Source: DATLGB01 sp035540675
Lineage (GTDB): Bacteria; Actinomycetota; Thermoleophilia; Solirubrobacterales; Solirubrobacteraceae
Length of the DNA stretch: 29,357 nt
Assembly (NCBI GenBank): GCA_035540675.1
Contig: DATLGB010000063.1
Span: 1 to 29,357 of the forward strand
Reading direction: 5' to 3'
Numbering within the stretch: the first letter of the stretch is position 1; each line of letters begins with the position of its first letter. Shown one piece after another: positions 5,187-12,802 of the stretch. The notes beneath the pieces are model-generated. The model was not told the DNA's origin. It did not search any database and worked only from the letters and a program-made list of their open reading frames with translations. The position numbers and the translations under genes were made by a program.

Positions 5187-8038
5187 GCCGCCACGACCGT
5201 CCTGAGCGCCGCCTCGCCGCGCTCGTACTCGCGCTCGACCCGCTCGAGCAGCGCTGCCGCGCCGGCACCCACAGCCTCTCGCGCAGCCGACTCCAGCTCG
5301 CGTGCCGCATCCGCGAGGCCGCTCACGCCGAACGTCATTGCGTTGGTCTTCAGCGTGTGGGCGGCGCGGCGAAGGGCTTCGGCGTCGCCTGCCCGGACTG
5401 CCGCGCGAAGCGCGACCATGAGCTGTGGTGCCTCCTCGAGGAAGGCGGCGGCGAGCTCTTGCACGAAGTCGTCGTCGCCGACCGTCGCGCGCAGCTGCTC
5501 CAGCGCGGCGGCGTCGACGACGTCTCCGCCCGCAGCGGTCGTGTGGGCCAGCGCCGCGGTCAGCGCCTCGCGCCGCACGGGCTTCGACACGTAGTCGTCC
5601 ATGCCGGCGGCGAGACATCGCTCCCGGTCGCCGGCCATGGCGTTCGCGGTCATCGCGATGATCCGCGGCTGCCGTTCGCGCGGCAGCTCGCTGCGGATCC
5701 TGCGCGTTGCCTCGAGGCCGTCGAGCTCGGGCATCTCGACGTCCATCAGCACGACGTCGTACGCCCGCTCCCGAACTGCCGAGAGCGCCTCGAGCCCGTT
5801 GTGCGCCACGTCGGGCTCGTATCCCAGGCGCCCGAGGAGCTTGAGCGCGAGCTTGCGGTTCACGTCGTTGTCCTCGGCGAGCAGGATCCGGAGCGCCCGT
5901 GGGGGCGACGGCTCGAGCGGGACCTCCGACGCCGAGGCGGCGGCGGTCCCGCCGAGCACCGTGACGAGAACGTCGTAGAGCTGTGACGGCTTGATCGGCT
6001 TCGCGAGCGTCGCCGCGAACAGCGCGCCCGCCTGCGGGTCGGCGGGGCGGCGCCCGAGCGACGTCAGGAGGACGAGCGGGAGCGTCCGGGCGCGGCCGTC
6101 CCGGCGGATCTCGCGCGCGAGCGAGACGCCGTCGAGCTCTGGCATCTGCATGTCGAGCAGCGCGAGGTCGAACCGCTCGCCCCTGCCGATCCACTCCAGC
6201 GCCTCCGCGGGAGATGCGGTCGCGCGCGGCTGCATGCCCCACGACTCCGCGTGGCCACAGAGGATGCGCCGATTGGTCGCGTTGTCGTCGACGACCAGGA
6301 GCCGCCTGCCCGGCAGCTGCCGGCGTGCTCCCTCACCCGCCCGGGGAGCGAGTGCCGGAGCGGGCTCGGCCGCGATCGTCATGTGGAACGTCGACCCGAC
6401 GCCGGGCTCGCTCTCGACCCACATCGATCCGTCCATCAGCTCGGCCAGGCGTCTGCAGATGGCGAGGCCGAGCCCGGTGCCCTCGTAGCGGCGCGTCGTC
6501 GAGGCGTCCAGCTGCGTGAACGTGTCGAAGACCGAGTCGATTCGATCCGCGGGGATGCCGATCCCGGTGTCCCGCACCGCGAAATGGAGCCCCTCGTGCC
6601 CTTCCTCGGCGCCCGCTGGGTCGACTGACACGACCACCTCGCCGGCCTCGGTGAACTTCACGGCGTTCGCGGCCAGGTTGATCAGGATCTGGCGAAGGCG
6701 GCTCGGATCGCCGACGATCGCCGCAGGGGCTGCGTCGGCGATGACGTAGGCGAGGTCGAGGCCCTTCTCGGAGGCCCGCGGCGCGACCACGTCGAGCGCC
6801 GCCTCCACGCACTCGCGCAGGTCGAACGGATCATGCTGGAGCTCCAGCCGACCGGCTTCGATCTTCGAGTAGTCGAGGATCTCGTTGATGATCTCCAGCA
6901 GCGCGTCGCCGCTCGCGCGGATGATCTCCGCGTACTCGCGCTGCTCGGAATCGAGCTCCGTGTCGAGCAGCAGCCCGGCCATCCCGATCACGCCGTTCAT
7001 CGGGGTCCGGATCTCGTGGCTCATCGTCGCGAGGAACGCGCCCTTCGCGCGATTGGCCGCCTCGGCGTCGCGGCGGGCGCGAAGCAGCTCGCCGATGTCG
7101 TGGTAGAGCGCGAAGTAGCCGACGACCTCGTCTGAGACCGTCACCGGTGCGACGAGCAGCTCGACGTCGACGAGCGTGCCGTCCTTGCGAGTGCGGCGGG
7201 TGACCAGATGGATCTCCTCGGCGTGCTTCGCCCGTTCGCTCGCCGCCCCCGCTTCCCCCCGCAGCTCGTCCGAGCGCGCGACCAGATCGTCGATCGGGCG
7301 GCCGATCGCCTCCTCGGACGAGTACCCGAACAGTCGCTCCGCGGCGGGATTCCACGCCTGCACGCGGTCCTCGCCGTCCATCGCCACGATGGCCGTGGGG
7401 CTGCTGTGGATGAGCGACTGCAGATACTCCCGCCGTCGCTCGGCCGCCGCGACGAGACGCGACTTCTCGGCCGCGGTGGCGGCCGCCGCGGCGGCCAGCC
7501 GACGGATCTCCTCGACCAGCCCGCTCACGATCATCGCAGTGACCAGCACTCCCGCGGTCACGAGCAGCCAGCGCGAGAGGGCCTCGTCGTTGCCGGGCGC
7601 GGTCGCGACGACGACTCCGTACCCGAGCGCCATCACCCCGACGTACGAGAAGGCGACGCGCCGCGTGAAGAAGAGAAAGGAGAAGGTGGCCGGCCACACG
7701 TAGAGCATCGCGATGCCGGTCGAGAGCGAGGCGCTGGCATACGCGCCGACGCTGACCATCACGGCCCCCGCCAGCACGCTGATGTGGTCCACGACCAGCG
7801 GGAGGCGATCGCCGCGAGCGAACAGGAGGCACGCCCAGGCGATCGCCAGCACGCACGGGACCGCGACGCCGAGCGGGCGGAAGTCCGGCCCGTGCGGCAG
7901 CGCGACGATGATCAGGCCGAGCACGCCCCCCGCGACGAACATCACCGCGGCCGTTCGCGTGATCCGAAGGCGAGACCATTCACCTGCCTCGCCGGCGCGG
8001 AGCGGAGACGCGTCGTGCTGCCCTTCAGCCGGGCGCAT
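5183..8038 (-). CDS. Hybrid sensor histidine kinase: membrane sensor, PAS, HisKA, HATPase_c, REC, REC, Hpt
   Basis: This 951-residue BarA-like tripartite kinase starts at ATG 8038, preceded by AGGTGG with good spacing; a GTG at 8053 is an alternative five codons upstream. Residues about 25-178 contain around six hydrophobic helices with no large extracytoplasmic loop, as in integral-membrane sensor domains. A PAS domain follows at about 205-315 (NPAAERLFGYSSEEAIGRP). HisKA has the phosphoacceptor His341 in MSHEIRTPMNGVIG, and HATPase_c has DTGIGIP and GTGLGL. Two receivers have predicted phosphorylation sites Asp629 (LLDMQMP) and Asp766 (LMDVEMP). A C-terminal Hpt domain has His894 in AAHTLKTNA. 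A full multistep phosphorelay is therefore encoded in one chain, and its Hpt could pass phosphate to a separate receiver. The nearest one is the REC-HAMP protein, encoded convergently with a 4-bp overlap. That pairing is inference. Confidence 0.93.
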   Translation of the reverse strand: MRPAEGQHDASPLRAGEAGEWSRLRITRTAAVMFVAGGVLGLIIVALPHGPDFRPLGVAVPCVLAIAWACLLFARGDRLPLVVDHISVLAGAVMVSVGAYASASLSTGIAMLYVWPATFSFLFFTRRVAFSYVGVMALGYGVVVATAPGNDEALSRWLLVTAGVLVTAMIVSGLVEEIRRLAAAAAATAAEKSRLVAAAERRREYLQSLIHSSPTAIVAMDGEDRVQAWNPAAERLFGYSSEEAIGRPIDDLVARSDELRGEAGAASERAKHAEEIHLVTRRTRKDGTLVDVELLVAPVTVSDEVVGYFALYHDIGELLRARRDAEAANRAKGAFLATMSHEIRTPMNGVIGMAGLLLDTELDSEQREYAEIIRASGDALLEIINEILDYSKIEAGRLELQHDPFDLRECVEAALDVVAPRASEKGLDLAYVIADAAPAAIVGDPSRLRQILINLAANAVKFTEAGEVVVSVDPAGAEEGHEGLHFAVRDTGIGIPADRIDSVFDTFTQLDASTTRRYEGTGLGLAICRRLAELMDGSMWVESEPGVGSTFHMTIAAEPAPALAPRAGEGARRQLPGRRLLVVDDNATNRRILCGHAESWGMQPRATASPAEALEWIGRGERFDLALLDMQMPELDGVSLAREIRRDGRARTLPLVLLTSLGRRPADPQAGALFAATLAKPIKPSQLYDVLVTVLGGTAAASASEVPLEPSPPRALRILLAEDNDVNRKLALKLLGRLGYEPDVAHNGLEALSAVRERAYDVVLMDVEMPELDGLEATRRIRSELPRERQPRIIAMTANAMAGDRERCLAAGMDDYVSKPVRREALTAALAHTTAAGGDVVDAAALEQLRATVGDDDFVQELAAAFLEEAPQLMVALRAAVRAGDAEALRRAAHTLKTNAMTFGVSGLADAARELESAAREAVGAGAAALLERVEREYERGEAALRTVVAA

Positions 8039-8083
8039 GCCCCACCTTTGCACAGCCCTCGCCGGCCGCGCAATCCCGGAGGG

Positions 8084-8097
8084 GCTCCCGCGGGAGC
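8084..8097. repeat. 14-bp perfect palindrome between GNAT and kinase genes
   Basis: GCTCCCGCGGGAGC is perfectly self-complementary and lies in the 98-bp gap between the GNAT stop and the kinase start, both on the minus strand. It could be an operator for the kinase or part of a GNAT terminator. No T-tract follows it in the direction of transcription, and chance is possible in GC-rich DNA. Confidence 0.35.
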
Positions 8098-8136
8098 GCG
8101 GGGCGTGCGCCTACCTGGACGGGCTCGGCCGAACGA

Positions 8137-9030
8137 TCAGTAGAGGACGGTCGGGAACCAGGCGCCCGCCGGCTCGCGATAGTCGCGCAGCGTCATGTAG
8201 GTCATGGGCTTGACGACGCGCAGCCCCGCTGCCAGCAGCGAACGGAACAGCTCCGTCTGGCGCGTCGGCAGGAGCAGCGAGGCGGGCGCGGAGGTGGCCG
8301 CCAGCGCCCCGACGATCAGCTCGTACAGGTCCTCCTGCGTCTCGCCGACGCCATGCGACGCGGCGAACGCGGTGGTGCCCGCCGCGTACGCGACCAGCCG
8401 GCCGTCGCGGAACCCGGCCATCGGCTCGAGGAGCGGGGAGTCCAGCGCGTCGCGGAGCTCGCGCGACCGGTCGAACCCGTGGACGCGCAGGTGCAGCTCG
8501 GCCGCCGCCTCCAGGTCGTCGACGCCCAGCGGTCGCACCTCGATGCCGCCCGCCACGTCGTCGCGCGGGCGCCCGCCCAGCAGCGCGACCGGCTCCCGCG
8601 TGGCGAAGCCGATGCCGGTGTAGAGCGCCATCGAGGCCGAGTTGAACGCGTCCTGCAGCAACCTGACGTCGAGCGCGCCCTCACCGCGATCGATCACGGC
8701 TTCCATCAGCGCGCGGCCGACACCGCGCGCCTGCGTGCCGGGATCCACCGTGATCGGGCCGACGCCGCGAACCGGGCCGCGCTCGTCGAGGAAGTTCGAG
8801 CCGACGACGCGGCCGTCGATCTCGGCCACCACGCCATGGATCAGCGGGTGTGCCGTGAAGGCCTGCACGAGGCCCTCCGCGGAAGCACGGTCGGGGAAAT
8901 CGCGCGCGAACCCGTGGCGGTCGTGGATGCCCGCGAACGCAGCGTGGATGATGCCCGCGACGGCATCGGCGTCGGCGGCCCGGATCTCCCGGAGCGTGAG
9001 CTGTGGGGACCGGCTGACGAGGGTGGACAT
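8137..9030 (-). CDS. GNAT-family N-acetyltransferase, possibly with tandem GNAT-like halves
   Basis: This 297-residue protein has an N-terminal GNAT domain (about 11-145). It includes the strand VDPGTQARGVGRALM, where Gln100-x-x-Gly103-Val-Gly105 is the acetyl-CoA pyrophosphate-binding motif A, and a later ALYTGIGF segment typical of the last GNAT strands. The second half (about 163-285, from EVRPLGVDDLEAAAELH) starts like another GNAT domain but lacks a clear motif A, so it is probably a degenerate second copy. ATG 9030 is chosen because AGGAGA lies at ideal spacing upstream and homology begins there; the frame is open to 9084. The acceptor substrate cannot be predicted. It is followed on the same strand by the kinase gene after 98 bp. 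Confidence 0.8.
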   Translation of the reverse strand: MSTLVSRSPQLTLREIRAADADAVAGIIHAAFAGIHDRHGFARDFPDRASAEGLVQAFTAHPLIHGVVAEIDGRVVGSNFLDERGPVRGVGPITVDPGTQARGVGRALMEAVIDRGEGALDVRLLQDAFNSASMALYTGIGFATREPVALLGGRPRDDVAGGIEVRPLGVDDLEAAAELHLRVHGFDRSRELRDALDSPLLEPMAGFRDGRLVAYAAGTTAFAASHGVGETQEDLYELIVGALAATSAPASLLLPTRQTELFRSLLAAGLRVVKPMTYMTLRDYREPAGAWFPTVLY

Positions 9031-9272
9031 GTTGCGTCTCCTGAATCTGGTGTACGAGCGACTCCAGGCTCCTCCCCGCACCACCGCGCTGTCGTCGCCC
9101 GCGATGACGATCCGGCCTCCTTCTCGAGAACGAAGCTGGGTAGCGGTGCCTCGCGGCGCTCAGGATCGGTCCGGCGCCCCCACGCTGTCCGACGCGCGTC
9201 GGGAGTCGAGCCGGCGCCGAACCGAACGGTGCGCCGGCTCCGATCGCCAGTGTCACAGCGCGCTCGAAGCCA

Positions 9273-9345
9273 AGCCGACGCCCGGACTCGAACCGGGGAC
9301 CCCTTCATTACGAGTGAAGTGCTCTACCAGCTGAGCTACGTCGGC
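9273..9345 (-). tRNA. tRNA-Thr (anticodon CGT)
   Basis: Read on the minus strand, a full cloverleaf is visible. The acceptor stem is GCCGACG/CGTCGGC, the D-arm is GCTC/GAGC with AGCTGGTA, and the anticodon stem is CTTCA/TGAAG with loop CTCGTAA (anticodon CGT, codon ACG). The T-arm is CCCGG/CCGGG with loop TTCGAGT. The 3' CCA is not encoded; the next base at 9273 reads T on the RNA strand as discriminator. It is a single tRNA, not part of a cluster. Confidence 0.97.
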
Positions 9346-9356
9346 GGGGCCGGCAC

Positions 9357-9362
9357 AGGATA
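9357..9362 (-). promoter_or_regulatory. Probable -10 element of tRNA-Thr
   Basis: TATCCT on the minus strand lies 11 nt upstream of the mature tRNA 5' end, which fits initiation a few bases before the tRNA. The same hexamer precedes galE. No convincing -35 is seen. Confidence 0.45.
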
Positions 9363-9402
9363 GACGCTCGCCTCGCGCGGATCGCGTGCCGTGGCGGCGC
9401 CA

Positions 9403-9453
9403 GAAATCCATCCAGGAAATGCACGTATGGCATGCAGAACCTGGATGGATTTC
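9403..9453. repeat. Perfect 14-bp inverted repeat with 23-nt spacer
   Basis: GAAATCCATCCAGG at 9403-9416 is exactly complementary to CCTGGATGGATTTC at 9440-9453. The 23-nt spacer also holds ATGC (9419-9422) and GCAT (9430-9433). The element is noticeably AT-richer than its surroundings. It sits about 40 bp upstream of the tRNA -10 on one side and about 50 bp before the small membrane protein on the other. No T-tract follows it, so a two-half-site operator or a mobile-element remnant is more likely than a terminator. Confidence 0.85.
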
Positions 9454-9501
9454 GTCCGGCGGCGCTCAAGGCGGCCCCGGGCGCGCGCCGACAAGCTCCG
9501 C

Positions 9502-9783
9502 ATGTCGCGTCCGCAGCTCGCCGCGCACGTCGTCGCCACCCTCTGCTTCGCGCTGGGGCTGCTGATCGTCGCGCTGGCCGTCACCGGCAACGGGCCGGAC
9601 TGGCTGATGCGGTGCGGCGGGCGCTTCCTCAAGCACGACTGCGCGCCCGGGGAGATCCCGTGGCGGTGGGCCTTCGCCGGTGTGTTGATGGTCGTCAGCG
9701 GCCTCGTGCTGTCGACCGGCGAGATCTACGTGCGGCGCGGCCGCGTGTGGCTCGGCGGCGGCCTGCTGCGCCGCCAGGACTGA
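9502..9783 (+). CDS. Small two-helix membrane protein of unknown function
   Basis: I do not recognise this gene. From ATG 9502 it encodes 93 residues with two hydrophobic helices (about 6-29 and 55-75). They are separated by a loop with two cysteines in RCGGRFLKHDC, and a basic C-terminus ends LLRRQD. The frame is open back to GTG 9391, with further ATGs at 9427 and 9445, but those upstream codons would run through the perfect inverted repeat and give an Arg-rich, low-confidence N-terminus. I therefore prefer 9502, although no Shine-Dalgarno sequence supports it. The two loop cysteines could form a disulfide if the loop is exported. It ends 26 nt before the aldolase start on the same strand. 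Confidence 0.6.
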   Translation: MSRPQLAAHVVATLCFALGLLIVALAVTGNGPDWLMRCGGRFLKHDCAPGEIPWRWAFAGVLMVVSGLVLSTGEIYVRRGRVWLGGGLLRRQD

Positions 9784-9794
9784 CCGCGCGGCGC

Positions 9795-9800
9795 TACGGT
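9795..9800 (+). promoter_or_regulatory. Possible -10 (TACGGT) for the aldolase, leaderless type
   Basis: TACGGT ends 9 nt before the GTG start of the aldolase gene and no Shine-Dalgarno sequence is present. Initiation at or next to the start codon would fit. Confidence 0.4.
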
Positions 9801-9809
9801 TCGGGCCGC

Positions 9810-10580
9810 GTGATCGCGCCCGACCTCACTCGCAGGATCCGCGACGGCGAGCGCGTCCTCGGCGCGTTCTGCGACCTCGGCAGCGCGGTGGCGACGGAGA
9901 TCGTCGCCGGCGCCGGGTTCGACTACGTCGTGATCGACCTCGAGCACGGCTACGGCGGGCGCGGCGCGACGGTGGCGCAGCTACAAGCCGCGACCACGGC
10001 GGGGACGCCGGCGCTCGTGCGGGTCCCGTCCGCCGACAGCGACGCGATCGGCTGGTCGCTGGACATGGGCGCGTCGGGGATCGTCGTGCCGCGCGTGGAA
10101 AGTGCCGCCGAGGCGGCGCGCGCCGAGCGTCGCACCCGCTACGCGGCGCGGCGCGGGCTCGCGCCCGGCGCCCGCGCGGCCGGCTACGGGCGCGACGCGG
10201 CCGGCTACCTGCCGCGCGCCGACGCCGACCGCCTGCTGGTGATCCAGATCGAGACGCGCGAGGCGCTCGAGGCGGCCGACGAGATCGCCGCGCTCGGCGG
10301 CGTCGACGTGCTCTTCGTCGGACCGGCGGACCTCGGCCGCACGCTCGGCGTCGCCGGCGGCGCGAGCCACCCGGAGCTGCAGGCGGCGGCGCGCGAGGTC
10401 GCCGCGGCCGCCCGCCGCGCCGCCCGCGCCGCGGGCGTCTACCTCGACGACCCGGCGACCATCCCGGCGTACGCCGAGCTCGGCTTCACGATGCTCGCCT
10501 CGGGCTTCGAGGCCGGGCTGCTGGCGGGAGCCGCGTCCGCGCGCGCCGACGCCGCGCGCGAGCGGCTCCGCCAGGCCTGA
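9810..10580 (+). CDS. HpcH/HpaI-family class II aldolase
   Basis: This 256-residue cytoplasmic enzyme belongs to the metal-dependent pyruvate aldolases, which cleave 2-keto-3-deoxy or 4-hydroxy-2-oxo acids to pyruvate plus an aldehyde. The key residues align with E. coli HpaI: the catalytic base His46 in IDLEHG, pyruvate-binding Arg71 in ALVRVP, and metal ligands Glu148 (IQIET) and Asp174 (FVGPADLG). The length is normal for the family. GTG 9810 is chosen because family homology begins within a few residues and a TACGGT hexamer lies just upstream. The physiological substrate is uncertain, since no hydroxyphenylacetate or glucarate pathway genes are nearby. The gene converges with the coiled-coil gene at 10587, leaving 6 bp. 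Confidence 0.88.
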   Translation: MIAPDLTRRIRDGERVLGAFCDLGSAVATEIVAGAGFDYVVIDLEHGYGGRGATVAQLQAATTAGTPALVRVPSADSDAIGWSLDMGASGIVVPRVESAAEAARAERRTRYAARRGLAPGARAAGYGRDAAGYLPRADADRLLVIQIETREALEAADEIAALGGVDVLFVGPADLGRTLGVAGGASHPELQAAAREVAAAARRAARAAGVYLDDPATIPAYAELGFTMLASGFEAGLLAGAASARADAARERLRQA

Positions 10581-10586
10581 GACGCG

Positions 10587-11078
10587 CTAGTTGCGCGACG
10601 ACCCGCGCGGCATCGGGTCGCCGGCCGCCGGGCCGTCCGCCGGAGGCGGGGCCGGGGCGCGCTCGACGCGGCCGTTGTGGCCGCCGGCGTCCTCGCCGAC
10701 GGTCGCGCTGCGCTCGTCGCCCGGGTGCGGCACGCGATCGCCCTCCTGCGCCGGGGCGTCGCCCTGCAGCTCGTGATCGGCCAGCCCGCGCTCGTGCAGC
10801 TCCGCGCGGCCCTGGTGCACCTCGGCCTCCTCGCGGGCGAGCTTGGCCTCCTCCTCGGCGCGCCGCGCCTGCAGGCGAGCCTCGGCCGCCTGCTGCTCGA
10901 CCAGCTCGGCGTGCGTCGACCGTTGCTCGGCGACCTCGCGATGACGGCCGGCGACCTCCTGGCGCTGCTCGCGCAGCCGTCGTTCCTCCGCGCGCCGGCC
11001 GCGGGCGGCGAGCCAGGCGAACAGGGCGAGCAGGGCGATCGCGACGATCGCAATGATGACGATGGCTTCCGTGGACAT
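10587..11078 (-). CDS. Membrane-anchored coiled-coil protein, unknown function
   Basis: I do not recognise a family. The 163-residue product has an N-terminal transmembrane helix (about 5-24, IVIIAIVAIALLALFAWLA). A highly charged helical segment of about 85 residues follows, rich in Glu, Arg, Ala and Gln and likely a coiled coil. A hydrophilic Gly/Pro-rich tail ends RGSSRN. ATG 11078 is preceded by GGGAGGA at ideal spacing. The topology is probably N-out/C-in with a cytoplasmic coiled coil, by the positive-inside rule (RGRRAEERR after the helix). It is divergent from the PHP gene across 85 bp. Its architecture is roughly the mirror of the giant tail-anchored coiled coil at 15550, but no sequence relation is evident beyond composition. 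Confidence 0.7.
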   Translation of the reverse strand: MSTEAIVIIAIVAIALLALFAWLAARGRRAEERRLREQRQEVAGRHREVAEQRSTHAELVEQQAAEARLQARRAEEEAKLAREEAEVHQGRAELHERGLADHELQGDAPAQEGDRVPHPGDERSATVGEDAGGHNGRVERAPAPPPADGPAAGDPMPRGSSRN

Positions 11079-11149
11079 GCGTCCTCCCTTGTTTGGGTGC
11101 GCCTCCCAGACACGGTGTCCCCAGGGACGGCGCTCCCCGAACCACCGAA

Positions 11150-11155
11150 TAGGGT
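11150..11155 (+). promoter_or_regulatory. Possible -10 (TAGGGT) for the PHP gene, leaderless type
   Basis: TAGGGT ends 8 nt before the ATG and no Shine-Dalgarno sequence intervenes. Confidence 0.45.
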
Positions 11156-11163
11156 CTGGCCGG

Positions 11164-12048
11164 ATGCCCGCCACGCCCGCGTTCGACCTGCAGTGCCACT
11201 CCAGCTACTCCGACGGCGCCCTGCCGCCGGCGGAGGTGATGGCGGTCGCCAGGCGCGACGGCGTCGAGCTCGTGGCGCTGACCGACCACGACACGATCGA
11301 AGGCGTGCCGGAGGCCATCGAGGCCGCCCGCCACCACGGCATCGCCATCACGCCGGGCGCCGAGATCTCCGCCGTCGACGGGGTCTACGAGGACCTGCAC
11401 GTGTGCGGCTACGAGCTCGACCTGACCGACTCCACGCTCACGGACGCGCTCGCCTCCTTCCGGGACGACCGCCAGCAGCGCACGGAGGCGATCGCCGACC
11501 GCCTCGAGGAGATGGGCTTCGCTCTGGACCGCACGCCGCTCGAGCGCCGCCGGCGGGAGGGCAAGCCGATCGGGCGCCCGCACATCGCCGACGCCGTGCT
11601 GGAGCACCCGGACAACCAGGACCGCCTGCGCGCCGAGGGGATCTCGGACAAGAACGGCTTCTTCCCGAAGTACATCGTCCCGGGTGCGCCCGCGTTCGTC
11701 TCGCGCACGCACCCCACCGTCTCCGACGCGATCGACGTCATCCACGCGGCGGGCGGCATCGCCATCTGGGCGCACCCGTTCTGGGACGTCGACGACCCGG
11801 ACGAGGTGCTCTCGGCGATCGCCCGCTTCCACGCGGCGGGGCTCGACGGCGTCGAGGTGTTCTACCCGACCCACGACGAGCAGCAGACGCGTCTGCTGCA
11901 CGACGCGTGCGCCGGCCGCGGCCTGATCACCACCGGCTCCACCGACTTCCACTCGCTCGAGCACGAGCGCTTCAACCGCTTCCGCGGGTTCGAGCTGCAC
12001 GGGCTCGAGCCGAACCTCGGCCCGATCGCCGCCCAGCTCACCCGCTGA
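11164..12048 (+). CDS. PHP-domain metal-dependent phosphoesterase with Gln in the first His position
   Basis: This 294-residue cytoplasmic protein resembles the YciV/RNase AM-type PHP hydrolases, which act on 3',5'-nucleoside bisphosphates or the 5' ends of small RNAs. Conserved metal-site motifs are DLQCHSSYSDG (7-17), LTDHDT (39-44), GAEIS (65-69), His79, IWAHPF (201-206) and GSTDFHS (258-264). The usual HxH of the first motif is QxH here (Gln10, His12), so one metal ligand is altered. All other expected His/Asp/Glu residues are present, so it is probably still an enzyme. ATG 11164 fits both homology and the upstream TAGGGT. It converges with fdhD, with an 11-bp overlap. The substrate is uncertain. 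Confidence 0.85.
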   Translation: MPATPAFDLQCHSSYSDGALPPAEVMAVARRDGVELVALTDHDTIEGVPEAIEAARHHGIAITPGAEISAVDGVYEDLHVCGYELDLTDSTLTDALASFRDDRQQRTEAIADRLEEMGFALDRTPLERRRREGKPIGRPHIADAVLEHPDNQDRLRAEGISDKNGFFPKYIVPGAPAFVSRTHPTVSDAIDVIHAAGGIAIWAHPFWDVDDPDEVLSAIARFHAAGLDGVEVFYPTHDEQQTRLLHDACAGRGLITTGSTDFHSLEHERFNRFRGFELHGLEPNLGPIAAQLTR

Positions 12049-12802
12049 CGCGCGCGTCGCCCGTGTAGACGTTCACGCGCCCGCCGCGGGCGAACCCGCA
12101 CAGCGTCAGCCCGCGCTCGTCGGCGAGCCGGACGGCCAGCGACGTCGGCGCGCCGACGCCGACCAGCACCGGCGCGCCGGCCACGCACGCCTTCTGGACG
12201 AGCTCGAACGACAGCCGGCCGGACACGCACAGCAGGCGCCCGTGCAGCGGCACGAGCCCGTCGAGCAGCGCGCGCCCGACCACCTTGTCCATCGCGTTGT
12301 GGCGGCCGACGTCCTCGCGTACGAGCAGCAGCTCGCCCGCCGCGTCGAACAGGCCGGTGGCGTGCAGCCCGCCCGTGCGCTCGAAGCCCGGCTGGCGCAG
12401 CCGGTCGGGCAGGGCCGCCAGCAGCTCGCGCGCCACCACCGGCCCGGCAGCCAGCGGCGACGAGGTCACCGCCACCTCCTCGATCGCGCCCTTGCCGCAG
12501 ACGCCGCACGAGGACGACGTGTAGAAGGATCGCGCCGCCGGGTCGCGCGCGAGCGGGCCGGTCACCTCGACGGTGTTGGCGGCGAGGTCGGCGGGCGGCG
12601 CCGCCGGGCGCGGGCCGTCGATCAGGCCCTCGCCGTAGAGGAAGCCGAGCGCCAGCTCCTCGTCGTGGCCGGGGGTGCGCATCGTCACCGCGAGCGGGCG
12701 GCCGTCGACGCGGATCTCGAGCGGCTCCTCGACGGCCACCTCGTCGTCCACCAGCGGCCCGCGCACCGTCGCCGTCAGGCCGTGGACGCGGACGTCGGTC
12801 AT
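12038..12802 (-). CDS. fdhD: FdhD-type sulfur carrier for formate dehydrogenase maturation
   Basis: This 254-residue protein matches FdhD. In E. coli, FdhD accepts sulfur from a cysteine desulfurase and delivers it to the molybdenum cofactor of formate dehydrogenases. The catalytic CxxC is Cys99/Cys102 in SSSCGVCGKG. Other typical stretches are EEPLEIRVDG, RTPGHDEELALGFLYGEG, EDVGRHNAMDKV and CVSGRLSFELVQKA. ATG 12802 overlaps the stop of the upstream holB gene by 4 bp (ATGA), so translational coupling to holB is likely. No formate dehydrogenase or molybdopterin gene lies in the window, so the client must be encoded elsewhere. Its pairing with a replication gene appears incidental. Confidence 0.93.
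   Translation of the reverse strand: MTDVRVHGLTATVRGPLVDDEVAVEEPLEIRVDGRPLAVTMRTPGHDEELALGFLYGEGLIDGPRPAAPPADLAANTVEVTGPLARDPAARSFYTSSSCGVCGKGAIEEVAVTSSPLAAGPVVARELLAALPDRLRQPGFERTGGLHATGLFDAAGELLLVREDVGRHNAMDKVVGRALLDGLVPLHGRLLCVSGRLSFELVQKACVAGAPVLVGVGAPTSLAVRLADERGLTLCGFARGGRVNVYTGDARVSG

Noticed and set aside
9273..9453. The inverted repeat next to tRNA-Thr as an integrase attachment site
   Set aside because: It lies on the 5' side of the tRNA, does not duplicate tRNA sequence, and no integrase or other island gene is present.
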